Positions 1 to 9,855 are shown, numbered from the stretch's first letter. The stretch is 64,000 nt of DNA from Saccharobesus litoralis (GCF_003063625.1 NZ_CP026604.1:4504065-4568064); one strand, 5' to 3'. The notes: a model not told the origin generated them from the letters alone. Made by a program: numbers and translations.

Positions 1-705
1 ACCTTTGTCTACAACGATGATATTACATTTGAGTCTCTAGACCCTCACCGTGTATCTGTCGATCAAAATGGTTTAATCACTGGTATCAACTATGACCTTA
101 TCAATGAGAATAACGCGAATACAATTGAAGTTATCGCATCGATTCCTGGCTTAAACGGTACATTAACTAAATCTATCAATGTTACTATTGCTGAACACAA
201 AACCGATTACTATGCATCATTTAACTCTGCGATTGAGCTTGGTTTGATGGATCGCTTTATTAATAAATTTTGGGAAACGGCAACTATTACATCTACGATG
301 GAAGCAACAGAAGCTGCTGCGAAAGATGGTAAGTTTGGTATTCATATTACGTCAGACGGTACCAAACACACAGGTATTAGCATATCAGGTCAAAACAATC
401 CTCAAGTGATGGGTGAAGGTAAAGGCCGTAAATTTAAACTAAGCTACGACATAAAAATTAATAATTTTGACACTCATGGTAAAAAACCAATGCGTTTTTA
501 CTTTGTTCCTCAAGGTTCTTGGGATCTGCGCGTAGAGCGCTGGCATGATCCTGTAAAAGATGGTACTTGGACTCACGTAGAAGAAGTGTTTGATGAAAAA
601 GATTGGACTGGAGTAGCAAACCCTGGTCGACTCGACTTATACATGATAACTGGCACTGAAGTGGACATGTATATCGATAACCTTTCATTAACAGTTAGCG
701 AATAA
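1..705 (+). CDS. C-terminal part of a secreted carbohydrate-active protein (Ig-like domain plus CBM-like domain)
   Basis: The reading frame is open from the first base, so the gene starts outside the window; 234 residues are visible. Residues about 1-66 look like a bacterial Ig-like (BIg2) domain, with the typical VDQNGLITG strand-turn and a closing ITKSINV-like strand. The rest, from about residue 70, resembles a CBM4/9-like beta-sandwich: alternating beta strands, an aromatic RFYFVPQGSWDLR strand, and an ending MYIDNLSLTV, the usual last strand of such modules. Proteins of this design are often secreted polysaccharide-degrading enzymes, with the catalytic domain upstream. That domain is not in view, so the substrate is unknown. 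A strong terminator follows directly. Confidence 0.7.
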   Translation, partial: TFVYNDDITFESLDPHRVSVDQNGLITGINYDLINENNANTIEVIASIPGLNGTLTKSINVTIAEHKTDYYASFNSAIELGLMDRFINKFWETATITSTMEATEAAAKDGKFGIHITSDGTKHTGISISGQNNPQVMGEGKGRKFKLSYDIKINNFDTHGKKPMRFYFVPQGSWDLRVERWHDPVKDGTWTHVEEVFDEKDWTGVANPGRLDLYMITGTEVDMYIDNLSLTVSE

Positions 706-729
706 CATAATTATTTCTTTTACTATAAG

Positions 730-760
730 AAAACCCCGCTCTCGCGGGGTTTTCTTTTTT
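730..760 (+). terminator. Rho-independent terminator after the carbohydrate-binding protein
   Basis: An AAAACCCCGC / GCGGGGTTTT stem (10 bp) closes a short TCTC loop and is followed by a T-rich run. It sits 25 bases after the stop codon at 705 and separates this gene from the halogenase-family gene. Confidence 0.9.
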
Positions 761-787
761 ATAGAGACACTCACTTTCTATAAAAGC

Positions 788-2299
788 ATGAATAAAACAA
801 CAATAGCCATTATTGGTGGTGGTACGGCTGGCTGGATGACAGCAGCAATTTTGGCCAAAGGCTTACCTCAAGCGCAATACAACATAACCCTTGTCGAAAG
901 CCCTGATATTCCAACGGTTGGCGTGGGTGAAGCCACTATTCCACCTATTATTCAACTGTGTAAGTATTTAGAAGTAGAAGAAAAAGCGCTACTCGAAGCA
1001 GTCGAAGGTACCTACAAATACGGCATTCATTTTGAAAACTGGTCGCAAATAGGCCACAGCTATATGCATGCTTTTGGTAAAACCGGCACAGAGTTTTATC
1101 ACGACGACAAGCCCGTCTCATTCGAGAAAATGTGGCTACAGCATGCCGCACAATTGGGGCTAAAATCCTTTACGGCTTTCTCACCCACTGCCACAGCCGC
1201 CTATAACAACAAATATTCAGATGCTATCCCCGCACCTGAAAACGCCAACCCTAAATTCTATTATCCTCTTAGTCACTTATTTCACGCTTATCAATTTGAT
1301 GCCGGCTTGCTGGCAAACTGGCTAAAAGAGTATGCCGTCCCCTTGGGTGTCAATTTTATTAGCGCGACCGTAAACGATATAAGCCAACACTCTAACGGCA
1401 ATATTGCTTGTGTCCATCTTGATAACGGAGAAAAAATTAGCTCAGATTATTTTGTCGATTGTAGCGGCGCAAAAGGTTTGTTAAGTAAACAAACGCTTAA
1501 TGGCGAATTTATTGATTGGTCAGCCTATTTACCTTGTGACAGCGCTTGGGCTGTTCAAACTAAACCGACCACTCTACCCTTTCCTTATACCAAATCAATT
1601 GCTCAATCATCTGGTTGGCGCTGGCAAATTCCTTTACGGCAACGTAACGGCAATGGCTATGTTTATAGCAGCCAGTTTATTGATGACCAACAAGCAAAAA
1701 ACGAACTTGAACAAGCCCTTAAAGGGCAAGAGCAATTAACCGAGCCTAAACAAATAAAATTTAACACGGGCTGTTTAAAACAAGCATGGCACAAAAACGT
1801 GATTGCCTTAGGTTTATCTGCTGGTTTTATGGAGCCGCTCGAATCAACCAGTATTCACTTAATACATAAATACGCGATCGAACTGAAAAATGCCTTCATA
1901 TATGGCAAGAATATGCAGCAAGAAGCGGATATGTTTAACAGCAAGTATTTAGAAGACACCCATGCCATTCTTGACTTTTTAACCTTGCATTATCATTGCA
2001 CTCAGCGAAGCGACAGCGCTTTTTGGCGTCACTGTAGCAATATGCCGATACCAGAATCACTCGCTGACAAGCTGCAGCAATTTACTAATACAGGCTGGAT
2101 AGACCTGCCGCAAGGTGCACTATTTAGCTATTCAAGCTGGTTGCAGGTGCTGATGGGTCAAGGTTATTTATCTAGTTACGAGCAATTTAAACAAAACGAC
2201 ATATCCGAACATAGCGCTCGCCAATTTTTTACTAACGTCCATGCTGCATTAAACAATGAAGTGGCTAAGTTACCCGCGCATAGTTTAGCCTTGCTTTAA
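788..2299 (+). CDS. Tryptophan halogenase family flavoprotein
   Basis: A 503-residue protein of the flavin-dependent tryptophan halogenase family (PF04820). The N-terminus has the FAD-binding GGGTAGWM loop (residues 10-17) and VGVGEATIPP (44-53). The halogenase hallmark WxWxIP is present as WRWQIP (277-282). Lys77 in TYKYGIHFENW matches the catalytic lysine of PrnA (K79), and Glu352 in EPLESTS matches its catalytic glutamate (E346). The chemistry may therefore be intact, with FADH2 supplied by a separate reductase not seen here. Marine polysaccharide degraders carry many paralogues of unknown substrate, often near TonB receptors or glycan genes, so chlorination of free tryptophan should not be assumed. 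No biosynthetic cluster surrounds it. Confidence 0.88.
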   Translation: MNKTTIAIIGGGTAGWMTAAILAKGLPQAQYNITLVESPDIPTVGVGEATIPPIIQLCKYLEVEEKALLEAVEGTYKYGIHFENWSQIGHSYMHAFGKTGTEFYHDDKPVSFEKMWLQHAAQLGLKSFTAFSPTATAAYNNKYSDAIPAPENANPKFYYPLSHLFHAYQFDAGLLANWLKEYAVPLGVNFISATVNDISQHSNGNIACVHLDNGEKISSDYFVDCSGAKGLLSKQTLNGEFIDWSAYLPCDSAWAVQTKPTTLPFPYTKSIAQSSGWRWQIPLRQRNGNGYVYSSQFIDDQQAKNELEQALKGQEQLTEPKQIKFNTGCLKQAWHKNVIALGLSAGFMEPLESTSIHLIHKYAIELKNAFIYGKNMQQEADMFNSKYLEDTHAILDFLTLHYHCTQRSDSAFWRHCSNMPIPESLADKLQQFTNTGWIDLPQGALFSYSSWLQVLMGQGYLSSYEQFKQNDISEHSARQFFTNVHAALNNEVAKLPAHSLALL

Positions 2300-2461
2300 T
2301 GCCCAAATATTAACCAAGGTACTAAACACCTGCTAACAAGCTAGTTACTTACGTAAAGTTTTATCGTGCTAGGTAAAATCAATTGCGAGGGGTTTGGTAG
2401 CAATTTACAATGTTCGCGACAAATTCAGATTATCACCTTGAAGTTGTCGGACATTTCTTTT

Positions 2462-2490
2462 GGCGAGCTAACCACTCGCCGTTTTAATTT
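2462..2490 (+). terminator. Probable terminator of the halogenase-family gene
   Basis: A GGCGAG / CTCGCC stem with a 7-base loop is followed by GTTTTAATTTTT. It lies between two converging genes and has its T-run on the plus strand only. Confidence 0.6.
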
Positions 2491-2527
2491 TTCACATTAT
2501 CGAAAATAGCCTAGCTTGTCGCCTCAC

Positions 2528-3403
2528 CTAGTCCAGTTGCTGAACTTGATAGCCTTTATCCTGTAATTGTTGTAATACACCGGCTTTTTCTACTAAATGC
2601 AAAGCCCCTACCAAAACAAATTCCACTTCAGGTGTAGTAAAATAAGACTCTAACTGTGGCATCCAGTTATTATTACGCTTAACAATAAGATCGTTAAACA
2701 TAGCAGGAAAATCTTGTTGCCAAGAGGCTAAAGCCACTTCTGCCAGCTTAGGGTTATCCCCTTCGCGCCAGGCTTTTTTTAAGTCAGCCATAATTGTCGG
2801 AATTTTTGTAGCATCTTGAATAGACAATTTAATCATGTCATCTTCTTGGCCTTTGCCCAAATTGGCCATAAATTGCAATTGCTGCTCAAGCGTTTCTAAC
2901 TTTAACACCGGCTTTTTATCTTTTTTACCTTTAGCCGCATAAAACGCGTCGACCCCTTCATTGGTCATGCCTAAGCGCTGCAGCTCTATCATGGTTAACA
3001 TAATGCTCATCATTGCCGGTTTAAACGCTTGCATGTTTTGCATTGGCACACCACGCTCAGCTAAGTGTTTTTTAAGCAAACTAAATGTCGCGCTTGATAA
3101 TTCACTTTTAATGGTTCTGCCATCCTGATACATCATCTTGGCCATCATCATTTGTTGAAACTCTGGCGTATTAATCGCCTCCATGTCCGTTTCAAACACC
3201 AAAATATCAGATTTTTGATACGCTATTTCAAAAGCAGTTGGCAGCGGATAATCCTTTTTTTCGAGTAAATGTACCGTTCCACCTAGATAAATCGTGTGCT
3301 TACCTTTAGTTACTTTCCAAACTGGCGCACTGGCATGAGCAGTGAATGAGACGGCAGCGATCCCTGCCAATATTAAGCCTGAAACTAACTGACGAGTTTT
3401 CAT
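2528..3403 (-). CDS. TraB/GumN family secreted protein
   Basis: A 291-residue protein of the TraB/GumN family (PF01963). The start at 3403 is preferred over the longer frame because an AAGGGA ribosome-binding site lies 6-7 bases upstream and it gives a clean signal peptide (Lys-Arg, hydrophobic core, cleavage near THA-HAS). The family signature YLGGTVHLL is near residue 40, and the paired closing motif FVLVGALHLVEKAG is near the C-terminus; these two GxxH motifs mark the Tiki/TraB fold, some members of which are metalloproteases. The protein is probably periplasmic or surface-attached. Family function in bacteria is poorly defined. It stands alone, downstream of the 124-bp repeat cluster. Confidence 0.85.
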   Translation of the reverse strand: MKTRQLVSGLILAGIAAVSFTAHASAPVWKVTKGKHTIYLGGTVHLLEKKDYPLPTAFEIAYQKSDILVFETDMEAINTPEFQQMMMAKMMYQDGRTIKSELSSATFSLLKKHLAERGVPMQNMQAFKPAMMSIMLTMIELQRLGMTNEGVDAFYAAKGKKDKKPVLKLETLEQQLQFMANLGKGQEDDMIKLSIQDATKIPTIMADLKKAWREGDNPKLAEVALASWQQDFPAMFNDLIVKRNNNWMPQLESYFTTPEVEFVLVGALHLVEKAGVLQQLQDKGYQVQQLD

Positions 3404-3490
3404 GATTGTTCCCTTATTCTTTATTATCAAGCGGAAGTGTAACTAAGGATAGCGATGGGTGAAAGCGAGATCGTGAGGTTTGGTATCTCA

Positions 3491-3925
3491 AGCTGGGGTT
3501 AGCGGGTGTGAAACCCGCCCTACAAGTTTGCAGGCTTTGCAAACATAAATGTTCGCCCACAAAGTTTCAATTGTAAGGCAGGGTTTATTCCTGCGAATGC
3601 GCAGTCAATAAAATAGCTTGGGTTAGCGGGTGTGAAACCCGCCCTACAAGTTTGCAGGCTCTGCAAACATAAATGTTCGCCCACAAAGTTTCAATTGTAG
3701 GATAGGATTTATTCCTGCGAATGCGCAGTCAATAAAATAGCTTGGGTTAGCGGGTGTGAAACCCGCCCTACAAGTTTGCAAGCTCTGCAAACATAAATGT
3801 TCGCCCACAAGGTTTCAATTGTAGGATAGGATTTATTCCTGCAAATGCATAGTCAAATAAGATAGCTCGGGTTAGCGGGTGTGAAACCCGCCCTACAAAG
3901 TAAACATAAATGTTCGCCCACAAGG
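3491..3925. repeat. Tandem array of about 124-bp units with a REP-like hairpin
   Basis: Units begin near 3491, 3615, 3739 and 3864 (spacing 124, 124 and 125), the last one truncated. Each contains the hairpin GCGGGTGTGAAACCCGC (at 3502, 3626, 3750 and 3875), with a 6-bp stem and GTGAA loop. The spacer between hairpins is also conserved (AACATAAATGTTCGCCCACAA and a TTTATTCCTGC segment). A related cluster lies near 10.3 kb. The repeated units are near identical, which suggests recent local amplification. They are extragenic, and each hairpin is GC-rich in AT-rich DNA, like REP elements. Confidence 0.85.
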
Positions 3926-3929
3926 GCTA

Positions 3930-3965
3930 GAAAAAGAAAAGGCCCGCAATTGCGAGCCTTTTCTG
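3930..3965 (-). terminator. Terminator of the rpsP-rimM-trmD-rplS operon
   Basis: Read on the minus strand, AAAAGGCTCGCAATTGCGGGCCTTTTCTTTTT forms a stem with one mismatch and ends in a T-run, starting about 15 bases after the rplS stop. Confidence 0.85.
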
Positions 3966-3979
3966 TATCAAAATGCCAA

Positions 3980-4327
3980 TTAACCAAGCTTTTCTTTGAT
4001 ACGTGCAGCCTTACCTGTACGACCACGTAAGTAGTACAATTTAGCACGACGTACCGCACCACGACGCTTAACAGTGATGCTATCAACTAGAGGACTGTGT
4101 ACTTGGAAAGTACGCTCAACACCTTCACCGCTCGATAATTTACGAACAGTTACGTTTGAGTGAAGACCACGGTTTTTCTTAGCAATTACAACACCTTCAT
4201 AAGCCTGTAAACGCTCGCGCTCGCCTTCTTTTACTTTAACCTGAACCACAATTGTGTCACCAGGGCCAAAATCTGGTAAATCTTTTTTTAGCTGCTCTTC
4301 TTCAAGCTGCTTGATGATATTACTCAT
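3980..4327 (-). CDS. rplS: 50S ribosomal protein L19
   Basis: A 115-residue protein, the same length as E. coli L19. The start at 4327 ([13 protein letters not shown]) is chosen over the upstream ATG at 4363, which would add 12 residues foreign to the family. The sequence carries the L19 signatures [19 protein letters not shown] and [20 protein letters not shown]19 sits at the interface between the 30S and 50S subunits. It is the last gene of the operon, 39 bases after trmD, and is followed by a terminator. Confidence 0.97.
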   Translation of the reverse strand: MSNIIKQLEEEQLKKDLPDFGPGDTIVVQVKVKEGERERLQAYEGVVIAKKNRGLHSNVTVRKLSSGEGVERTFQVHSPLVDSITVKRRGAVRRAKLYYLRGRTGKAARIKEKLG

Positions 4328-4366
4328 AATAACCTCTTTACCTAGAATAAACTGTCGTGTCACAGG

Positions 4367-5119
4367 TTAAGTTAGATGTTCTTGTTTGAACTCATCTAAT
4401 AACTTTTCCTGCTCAGCAGTCAGAGCTAGGGTTTGCAATAATTCTGGACGTCTTAACCAAGTCCGCCCCAATGCCTGCTTCATTCGCCATGTTTCGATGT
4501 GTTTATGGTTACCGCTCAGTAATACTGAAGGAACCGCTTCACCATCTAACACCTCTGGTCGTGTGTAATGTGGGCAATCTAACAAACCATCAGTAAACGA
4601 GTCTTGCTCAGCTGATAATTCGTGTCCCAACACACCCGGCACCATGCGGCTGACGCTGTCGATTAATGTCATTGCCGGTAATTCACCGCCACTTAACACA
4701 TAATCACCAATTGACCATTCTTCGTCGATCTCCGACTGAATGATACGCTCGTCTATGCCTTCATAGCGCCCAGCCACTAGAATTAGCTTTTTATTATTAG
4801 CTAATTCCATAACACCTTGCTGATCCAATTTACGGCCTTGAGGTGACAAATAAATTGTCTTTGCACCCTCACCCGCTGCGGCTTTCGCTGCTTGGATAGC
4901 ATCGCGTAATGGCTGTACCATCATTAGCATCCCTGGGCCACCACCATAAGGTCTGTCATCAACAGTCCTATGTTTATCGTGAGTGAAATCCCGTGGATTC
5001 CAGCGATGAAATTCTAAAATGCCTTTTTTAAAAGCTCGACCTGTTATGCCGTGTTGGGTAATAGCATCAAACATTTCAGGAAAAAGGCTTATCACCCCAA
5101 TCCAGTTTAATTGCGCCAT
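4367..5119 (-). CDS. trmD: tRNA (guanine-37-N1)-methyltransferase
   Basis: A 250-residue TrmD, close to the usual length. It methylates G37 of tRNAs with S-adenosylmethionine, which prevents +1 frameshifting. Visible family motifs are the N-terminal [19 protein letters not shown], and the trefoil-knot cofactor site RYEGIDERI followed by [14 protein letters not shown]. It lies 3 bases downstream of rimM and just before rplS, the standard gammaproteobacterial order. Confidence 0.97.
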   Translation of the reverse strand: MAQLNWIGVISLFPEMFDAITQHGITGRAFKKGILEFHRWNPRDFTHDKHRTVDDRPYGGGPGMLMMVQPLRDAIQAAKAAAGEGAKTIYLSPQGRKLDQQGVMELANNKKLILVAGRYEGIDERIIQSEIDEEWSIGDYVLSGGELPAMTLIDSVSRMVPGVLGHELSAEQDSFTDGLLDCPHYTRPEVLDGEAVPSVLLSGNHKHIETWRMKQALGRTWLRRPELLQTLALTAEQEKLLDEFKQEHLT

Positions 5120-5122
5120 GGA

Positions 5123-5653
5123 TTAAAAATCCGCGTCCCAATCTACCGTGATAACACGCTGTTCCTGATCCACCTGTTCAATCGTTTGTGATTCAACAAA
5201 TGGGATCAGACGCTCAGTCTTACCAAAAGCATCATTATGGTTAGCTTTGACGACTAGCACGTCATTTGAGCCGGTTTCCATTAAGGACTTAACTTGCCCC
5301 ATGTTATAGCCTTGTTTATTAACAACAGCCATGCCGACTAAATCGCGCCAGTAAAATTCGCCTTCATCTAACTCAGGCAATTGCTCAGACAGTACGGCTA
5401 TTTCCATACCGGTTAGCAATTGGGCTTTCTCACGGACATCAACGTGAGCTAATTTCGCGATGAGTCCTTTGTTATGTCGACGCCACTCGACAACTTCAGC
5501 CTCTTGCCAGGAATCATCCCGACCAATCAGCCAATGTGAATAATTAAATATATCTTCAGCATAATCAGTGTAAGCAACGACTTTAAGCCAACCTTTAATG
5601 CCATAAACAGCACCTAGTTTACCTAAGACAACCTTTTCTTGCGTTGTTGACAT
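5123..5653 (-). CDS. rimM: Ribosome maturation factor RimM
   Basis: A 176-residue RimM, which binds S19 and helps mature the 30S head. The N-terminal beta-barrel begins VVLGKLGAVYGIKGWLKV, the family signature. The C-terminal PRC-barrel-like part contains FYWRDLVGMAVVN and ends in VITVDWDADF, typical of the family. An AGAGG ribosome-binding site precedes the ATG. It is the second gene of the rpsP operon. Confidence 0.97.
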   Translation of the reverse strand: MSTTQEKVVLGKLGAVYGIKGWLKVVAYTDYAEDIFNYSHWLIGRDDSWQEAEVVEWRRHNKGLIAKLAHVDVREKAQLLTGMEIAVLSEQLPELDEGEFYWRDLVGMAVVNKQGYNMGQVKSLMETGSNDVLVVKANHNDAFGKTERLIPFVESQTIEQVDQEQRVITVDWDADF

Positions 5654-5677
5654 TACTTAACCTCTTGCTGGAATTAA

Positions 5678-5926
5678 TTAAGCAGCTTTACGCGCGTCTT
5701 TAATTAATTTTGCTACACGATCTGTAGCTTGAGCGCCAACACCGATCCAGTGATCTACACGTGCTAAATCTAGTTCTAAGCGCTCTGCATTGCCTTGAGC
5801 AACAGGGTTAAAGAAACCCACTCGCTCAATGAAGCGACCGTCGCGGCTACAACGGCTGTCTGCTACCACTACTTGGTAGAATGGACGCTTTTTAGAGCCA
5901 CCACGAGATAAACGAATTGTTACCAT
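5678..5926 (-). CDS. rpsP: 30S ribosomal protein S16
   Basis: An 82-residue S16 beginning [19 protein letters not shown], with the family's [10 protein letters not shown] and the DHWIGVGAQ segment. A GAGG ribosome-binding site sits 6-7 bases before the ATG. It is the first gene of the operon. In E. coli ffh lies upstream; here the neighbour is an unrelated lipoprotein gene ended by its own hairpin. Confidence 0.97.
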   Translation of the reverse strand: MVTIRLSRGGSKKRPFYQVVVADSRCSRDGRFIERVGFFNPVAQGNAERLELDLARVDHWIGVGAQATDRVAKLIKDARKAA

Positions 5927-6035
5927 ATCGTCCTCAATAAGTTATTGAAAAAGTTAATAAAAATTAGGGATAAACCCTAGATTAATTGGCTTGCCTTGTT
6001 ACACCCTAGTTTGGCCAGGTGAAAAAAGCCCGCGA

Positions 6036-6063
6036 ATTATACAGGTTTGAGAGGGGAATGCAA
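6036..6063 (-). promoter_or_regulatory. Candidate sigma70 promoter of the rpsP operon
   Basis: On the minus strand, TTGCAT (6058-6063), a 16-base spacer and a perfect TATAAT (6036-6041) lie about 110 bases before rpsP. The -10 is followed by a GC-rich discriminator (TCGCGGGC), the type that gives stringent control in ribosomal promoters. The roughly 100-base leader has no recognised riboswitch. Confidence 0.6.
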
Positions 6064-6103
6064 TGAGAATGCGAAATAGCAAAGAGTTTATATACGGAAC
6101 AAA

Positions 6104-6135
6104 CAATAAGGCTTAGCGACTGCTAAGCCTTATTG
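6104..6135 (-). terminator. Terminator-like perfect hairpin after the choice-of-anchor I lipoprotein gene
   Basis: A perfect 14-bp stem (CAATAAGGCTTAGC / GCTAAGCCTTATTG) with a 4-base GACT loop, 15 bases after the stop codon. It is only moderately T-rich on the exit side. It probably insulates the rpsP promoter from readthrough. Confidence 0.7.
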
Positions 6136-6149
6136 TGACTACTTAAAAT

Positions 6150-7946
6150 CTATTTTTCAGTCGCGGTAATTTGCCATACTGCAACTGAGCCTGAAATCTC
6201 ATTACCAATAACAAGCATAGCAGGTTTGCTGTCTGTTGCTGGAATAAACTTCATCCCTTCTGGTGCCAAATCACCGGTAATATCAGCGCCTTCAACCACA
6301 CCACGGTTATAGAAGTAAGTTAAGTATTCAGCATTAGCAGGATCGGTAATATCGTAAACTAATACACCGCCCATGCGCTCTAAACCAACAAAAGCTAATG
6401 TACGGCCTGCAACCACACCAATGGCCAACGCTTCTGGCTCTGCGCCTTTGGCATCTGAACGAGTATCACCTTCGTTTTCATCTTCATCGTTGTTAAACGC
6501 TTCACCGTGGATTTGATGAGTAATTTTACCAACATCGTCACCTGAATCGAATACAACTTGGCCTTGCTCATTCCAAATCGTGAAAGAACGTGCACCATAG
6601 GTATATAACTCTTCATATTCACCATCGTTATCTGTATCACCGTATTCAACGCTGACTTTTAAACGACCGAGATCTGAATCATCATTTTGCACACCAGCAA
6701 AGGCAGTTGCGTCTAACGTTAAGTCTTCAACGCGTGATTCGTCAAGGTAAGATAAACAACCATCGTCTTCATCATAGTCAGCATAGGGGGCTTTAGTTTC
6801 ATCGATTGCATCATTACATGCTTGTTCATCAGCAACATCAAAGAAATATTCGCGACCGTCGCCTTCATTGGCTGAAACAATGTAATTTTGACCATTCGCC
6901 GTGTATGAAACAATAGTATCTGGCTGGTACATGCCATATAGATTCGGGTAAGAGCTAAAATTAACTTTATCGTCTTTATCTGACGCATCTAGCTCGTACA
7001 TGCCCCAATCTTTAAAGCCTAAACCAAGAATGTCAGTAATGGTTTTTGATTGTAAATCAACAACGGCAAAAGCGTTGTTTTCTTGCATTGCGACATAAGC
7101 TTTTTTGCTATCGGCTGTAACCGCTACGTATTCTGGCTCTAAATCTTGAGCAACGGTTGACTCTGTGTTGCTAACCCCATTAATTGTGATAGCACCCGCT
7201 TTAGGATGGGCAAAACGTACGCCTTTGGCTTCAAGCTCAGCTTGTTTACCGTTGTACGCTTTAAAGTCCAACGTAGTAGCCGCTGAGATATCTGCCGCCG
7301 TTGAACCAGAAATATCGATGATGGAAATCGTACCTTCTGGGTCGATCATATAGTTACCAGCAGGCTCACCTTCGTTAGCAACAACCACTTTGTTGCCATC
7401 AGGTGAGAAAGTAACCATATCTGGTAATACTCCAACTTCAACGTTTTTCAAAAAGACAGGTTGCGCACCTGAAATGTCATAAAAAGCAATGTAGCCGTTA
7501 GCATCAACCGCGTCTGCTGCCATAGCAACCGCTAATAATTCGCGCTCGTCTGAAATAGCAATGCTGTTAGCATCGCCAGCGGTATTGTCTGACACTTTAA
7601 TCGTGCTCATCACCGTTAAGTTGGTATTAGTAACAACACCTTCGCCGTTTTTAGTTAACGCTGACTTGTCAATATTATTAGCATCAATGATCTCTACCGT
7701 CACGTCATCAGTCGAACTATTGACTGCGTAAATATAACCCGTCGATTTTTGATACTGAACAATTTCAGCTGCACCTTCAGGGTCTTGTACATTGAGTACA
7801 GCACGGCCGACCAATTCCATTTCAATAGCAACCGGCTTAGCGGCTACATTTTCGTTATCATCACTGTCATCAATTAAGCCACAACCTGTAGCTAAAGAAG
7901 CCAATACTGCAGCTAATGCTGTCAATTTGAAGTTAGCTTTTTTCAT
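6150..7946 (-). CDS. Choice-of-anchor I family lipoprotein (beta-propeller)
   Basis: A 598-residue exported lipoprotein. The start at 7946 is preferred over the longer frame because it has an AGGA site 9 bases upstream and gives a lipoprotein signal ending in the lipobox LATGC (Cys about residue 22). The rest reads as a beta-propeller with repeated blades, for example MVTFSPDGNKVVVANEGEP and EALAIGVVAGRTLAFVGLER, and a closing MLVIGNEISGSVAVWQI. This matches the choice-of-anchor I family, which is linked to phytase-esterase-like and alkaline phosphatase-like proteins. Many Asp/Glu-rich loops suggest calcium binding. No enzymatic residues can be named with confidence. Confidence 0.8.
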   Translation of the reverse strand: MKKANFKLTALAAVLASLATGCGLIDDSDDNENVAAKPVAIEMELVGRAVLNVQDPEGAAEIVQYQKSTGYIYAVNSSTDDVTVEIIDANNIDKSALTKNGEGVVTNTNLTVMSTIKVSDNTAGDANSIAISDERELLAVAMAADAVDANGYIAFYDISGAQPVFLKNVEVGVLPDMVTFSPDGNKVVVANEGEPAGNYMIDPEGTISIIDISGSTAADISAATTLDFKAYNGKQAELEAKGVRFAHPKAGAITINGVSNTESTVAQDLEPEYVAVTADSKKAYVAMQENNAFAVVDLQSKTITDILGLGFKDWGMYELDASDKDDKVNFSSYPNLYGMYQPDTIVSYTANGQNYIVSANEGDGREYFFDVADEQACNDAIDETKAPYADYDEDDGCLSYLDESRVEDLTLDATAFAGVQNDDSDLGRLKVSVEYGDTDNDGEYEELYTYGARSFTIWNEQGQVVFDSGDDVGKITHQIHGEAFNNDEDENEGDTRSDAKGAEPEALAIGVVAGRTLAFVGLERMGGVLVYDITDPANAEYLTYFYNRGVVEGADITGDLAPEGMKFIPATDSKPAMLVIGNEISGSVAVWQITATEK

Positions 7947-8135
7947 TATTATTTTCCTAGTTTGCATTATTATCATTAAACTGCGCGCAAACTTAGGCAA
8001 CGGGTGTGACAACTAGGTTTAAGTCAGTTGACAATAACATGACTTATTTATTGCAAATCAATGACTTTCTCAAAAGTGTCAAATATTGGATCACAATGGT
8101 ATTTTGAAGGAAGGTTTTTTATATAAAAATCATAC

Positions 8136-8167
8136 AAAAAAGCCGCTAGTGGTAACTGCGGCTTTTT
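8136..8167 (-). terminator. Terminator of ybiT
   Basis: An AAAAAGCCGC / GCGGCTTTTT stem with a short loop, followed on the minus strand by TTTTTTG, 25 bases after the ybiT stop. Confidence 0.85.
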
Positions 8168-8192
8168 AGTTTTAAATGATAGACATTTAAGT

Positions 8193-9782
8193 CTACTGGA
8201 TACCCTGACTCTTCAAGTACTCATCATAAGTACCATTAAAGTCAACAATACCCGTTGGGGTTAATTCAATAATGCGGGTTGCAATGGAAGAAACAAACTC
8301 ACGGTCATGACTAACAAAAACTAAAGTACCTTCGTAGTTTTCTAGCGCAAGGTTAAGTGATTCAATTGATTCCATATCCATGTGGTTGGTTGGTTCATCC
8401 ATTAATAAAATATTAGGACGTTGCAACATCAATTTACCGTATAACATACGGCCTTTTTCACCACCAGATAATACACCAACATTTTTCTTAATATCGTCTT
8501 GCGAGAAAAGCAAGCGTCCTAGCGTACCGCGAATAACTTGGTCATCATCACCTTCTTGTCCCCATTGGTTCATCCAATCAAATAAACCAGACTCTTTGGC
8601 AAACTCATGTTCATGATCCTGTGCGTAGTAGCCTATATTGGCATTCTCCGACCATTTAATATCACCTGCCGTTACATCCGTATCACCAACTAAACACTTA
8701 AGTAATGTGGTTTTACCGATACCGTTAGGGCCGATAACCGCAATGCGCTCACCCACTTCAATTTTTAAATCAAAGTTTTTAAATATTTCTTCATCGTAAG
8801 ATTTTGCTAACCCTTCGACTTCTAATGCTTGGCGATACAACTGTTTAGTTTGTTCAAAACGAATAAACGGATTTTGACGGCTAGAAGGCTTAACTTCTTC
8901 TAATTGAATTTTGTCAATTTGCTTAGCACGCGACGTGGCTTGTTTTGATTTAGACGCATTCGCCGAGAAGCGGCTCACGAACGCTTTAAGATCAGCAATT
9001 TGCGCTTTCTTTTTAGCGTTATCTGCAAGCATACGCTCACGCACTTGAGTTGCAGCTGTCATATATTCATCGTAGTTACCCGGGAATAAGCGCACTTCAC
9101 CGTAATCAAGATCCGCCATGTGGGTACAAACTGAGTTTAAGAAGTGACGGTCATGCGAGATAATAATCATGGTACAGTTACGACTGTTTAATATCTCTTC
9201 TAACCAACGGATAGTATTAATATCCAAGTTGTTGGTTGGTTCGTCTAATAGCAGAATATCTGGATCAGAGAATAACGCTTGGGCTAATAACACACGTAGT
9301 TTCCAACCTGGGGCGATTTCACTCATCGGGCCAAAGTGTTGCTCAACAGGTATGCCAACCCCCATTAATAATTCACCCGCGCGAGATTCTGCCGTATAAC
9401 CATCCATTTCAGCAAACTCGGCTTCTAAATCGCCGGCACGAATACCATCAGCTTCGGTCATTTCTGCTTTGGCATAAATTGCGTCACGTTCTGATTTCAC
9501 CGCCCATAATTCTTCATGGCCCATGATCACAGTATCAATAACACTGAACTCTTCGTAAGCAAATTGATTCTGCTTAAGCTTACCAATGCGCTCATTAGGA
9601 TCTTTGGAAACGTTACCAGCTGAAGGCTCTAAATCCCCACCAAGGATTTTCATAAAAGTGGATTTACCACAGCCGTTGGCACCAATTAAACCGTAGCGAT
9701 TACCGTCGCCAAATTTAACCGATACATTTTCAAACAAGGGTTTAGCACCAAATTGCATGGTGATATTAGCAGTTGTTAACAA
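8193..9782 (-). CDS. ybiT: ABC-F family ATPase YbiT
   Basis: A 529-residue cytosolic ABC-F protein with two nucleotide-binding domains and no membrane segments, matching E. coli YbiT closely along its length (530 residues). The first Walker A is GANGCGKST, the second GPNGIGKTT. Both Walker B/signature pairs are present ([12 protein letters not shown] and [12 protein letters not shown]; the second domain has LSGGEKGR). The linker has the lysine-rich [15 protein letters not shown] stretch typical of YbiT. ABC-F proteins act on the ribosome, near the E site; YbiT's exact role is less defined than that of EttA. It stands alone with its own terminator, and a TATAAT with GC-rich discriminator lies upstream (9827-9832). 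Confidence 0.94.
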   Translation of the reverse strand: MLTTANITMQFGAKPLFENVSVKFGDGNRYGLIGANGCGKSTFMKILGGDLEPSAGNVSKDPNERIGKLKQNQFAYEEFSVIDTVIMGHEELWAVKSERDAIYAKAEMTEADGIRAGDLEAEFAEMDGYTAESRAGELLMGVGIPVEQHFGPMSEIAPGWKLRVLLAQALFSDPDILLLDEPTNNLDINTIRWLEEILNSRNCTMIIISHDRHFLNSVCTHMADLDYGEVRLFPGNYDEYMTAATQVRERMLADNAKKKAQIADLKAFVSRFSANASKSKQATSRAKQIDKIQLEEVKPSSRQNPFIRFEQTKQLYRQALEVEGLAKSYDEEIFKNFDLKIEVGERIAVIGPNGIGKTTLLKCLVGDTDVTAGDIKWSENANIGYYAQDHEHEFAKESGLFDWMNQWGQEGDDDQVIRGTLGRLLFSQDDIKKNVGVLSGGEKGRMLYGKLMLQRPNILLMDEPTNHMDMESIESLNLALENYEGTLVFVSHDREFVSSIATRIIELTPTGIVDFNGTYDEYLKSQGIQ

Positions 9783-9855
9783 AGTAAGATCCTAATCTCA
9801 AAGTCAGTATTCAATTTCTGGCGGCGATTATACTGAATTCGTCAGATAAATTGGT

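Larger units (their letters stand above)
3431..3979. other. Intergenic region between rplS and the TraB-family gene, mostly repeats
   Basis: About 550 bases without a believable gene. Most of it (3491-3925) is the 124-bp repeat array. The rplS terminator occupies the high-coordinate end, and 3404-3490 would hold the promoter of the TraB-family gene. The one longer open frame here runs through repeats and into rplS antisense, and looks spurious. Confidence 0.7.

Noticed and set aside
3491-3925. Regular repeats resembling a CRISPR array
   Set aside because: The spacers between hairpins are themselves repeated and the unit is 124 bp; no cas genes are nearby.
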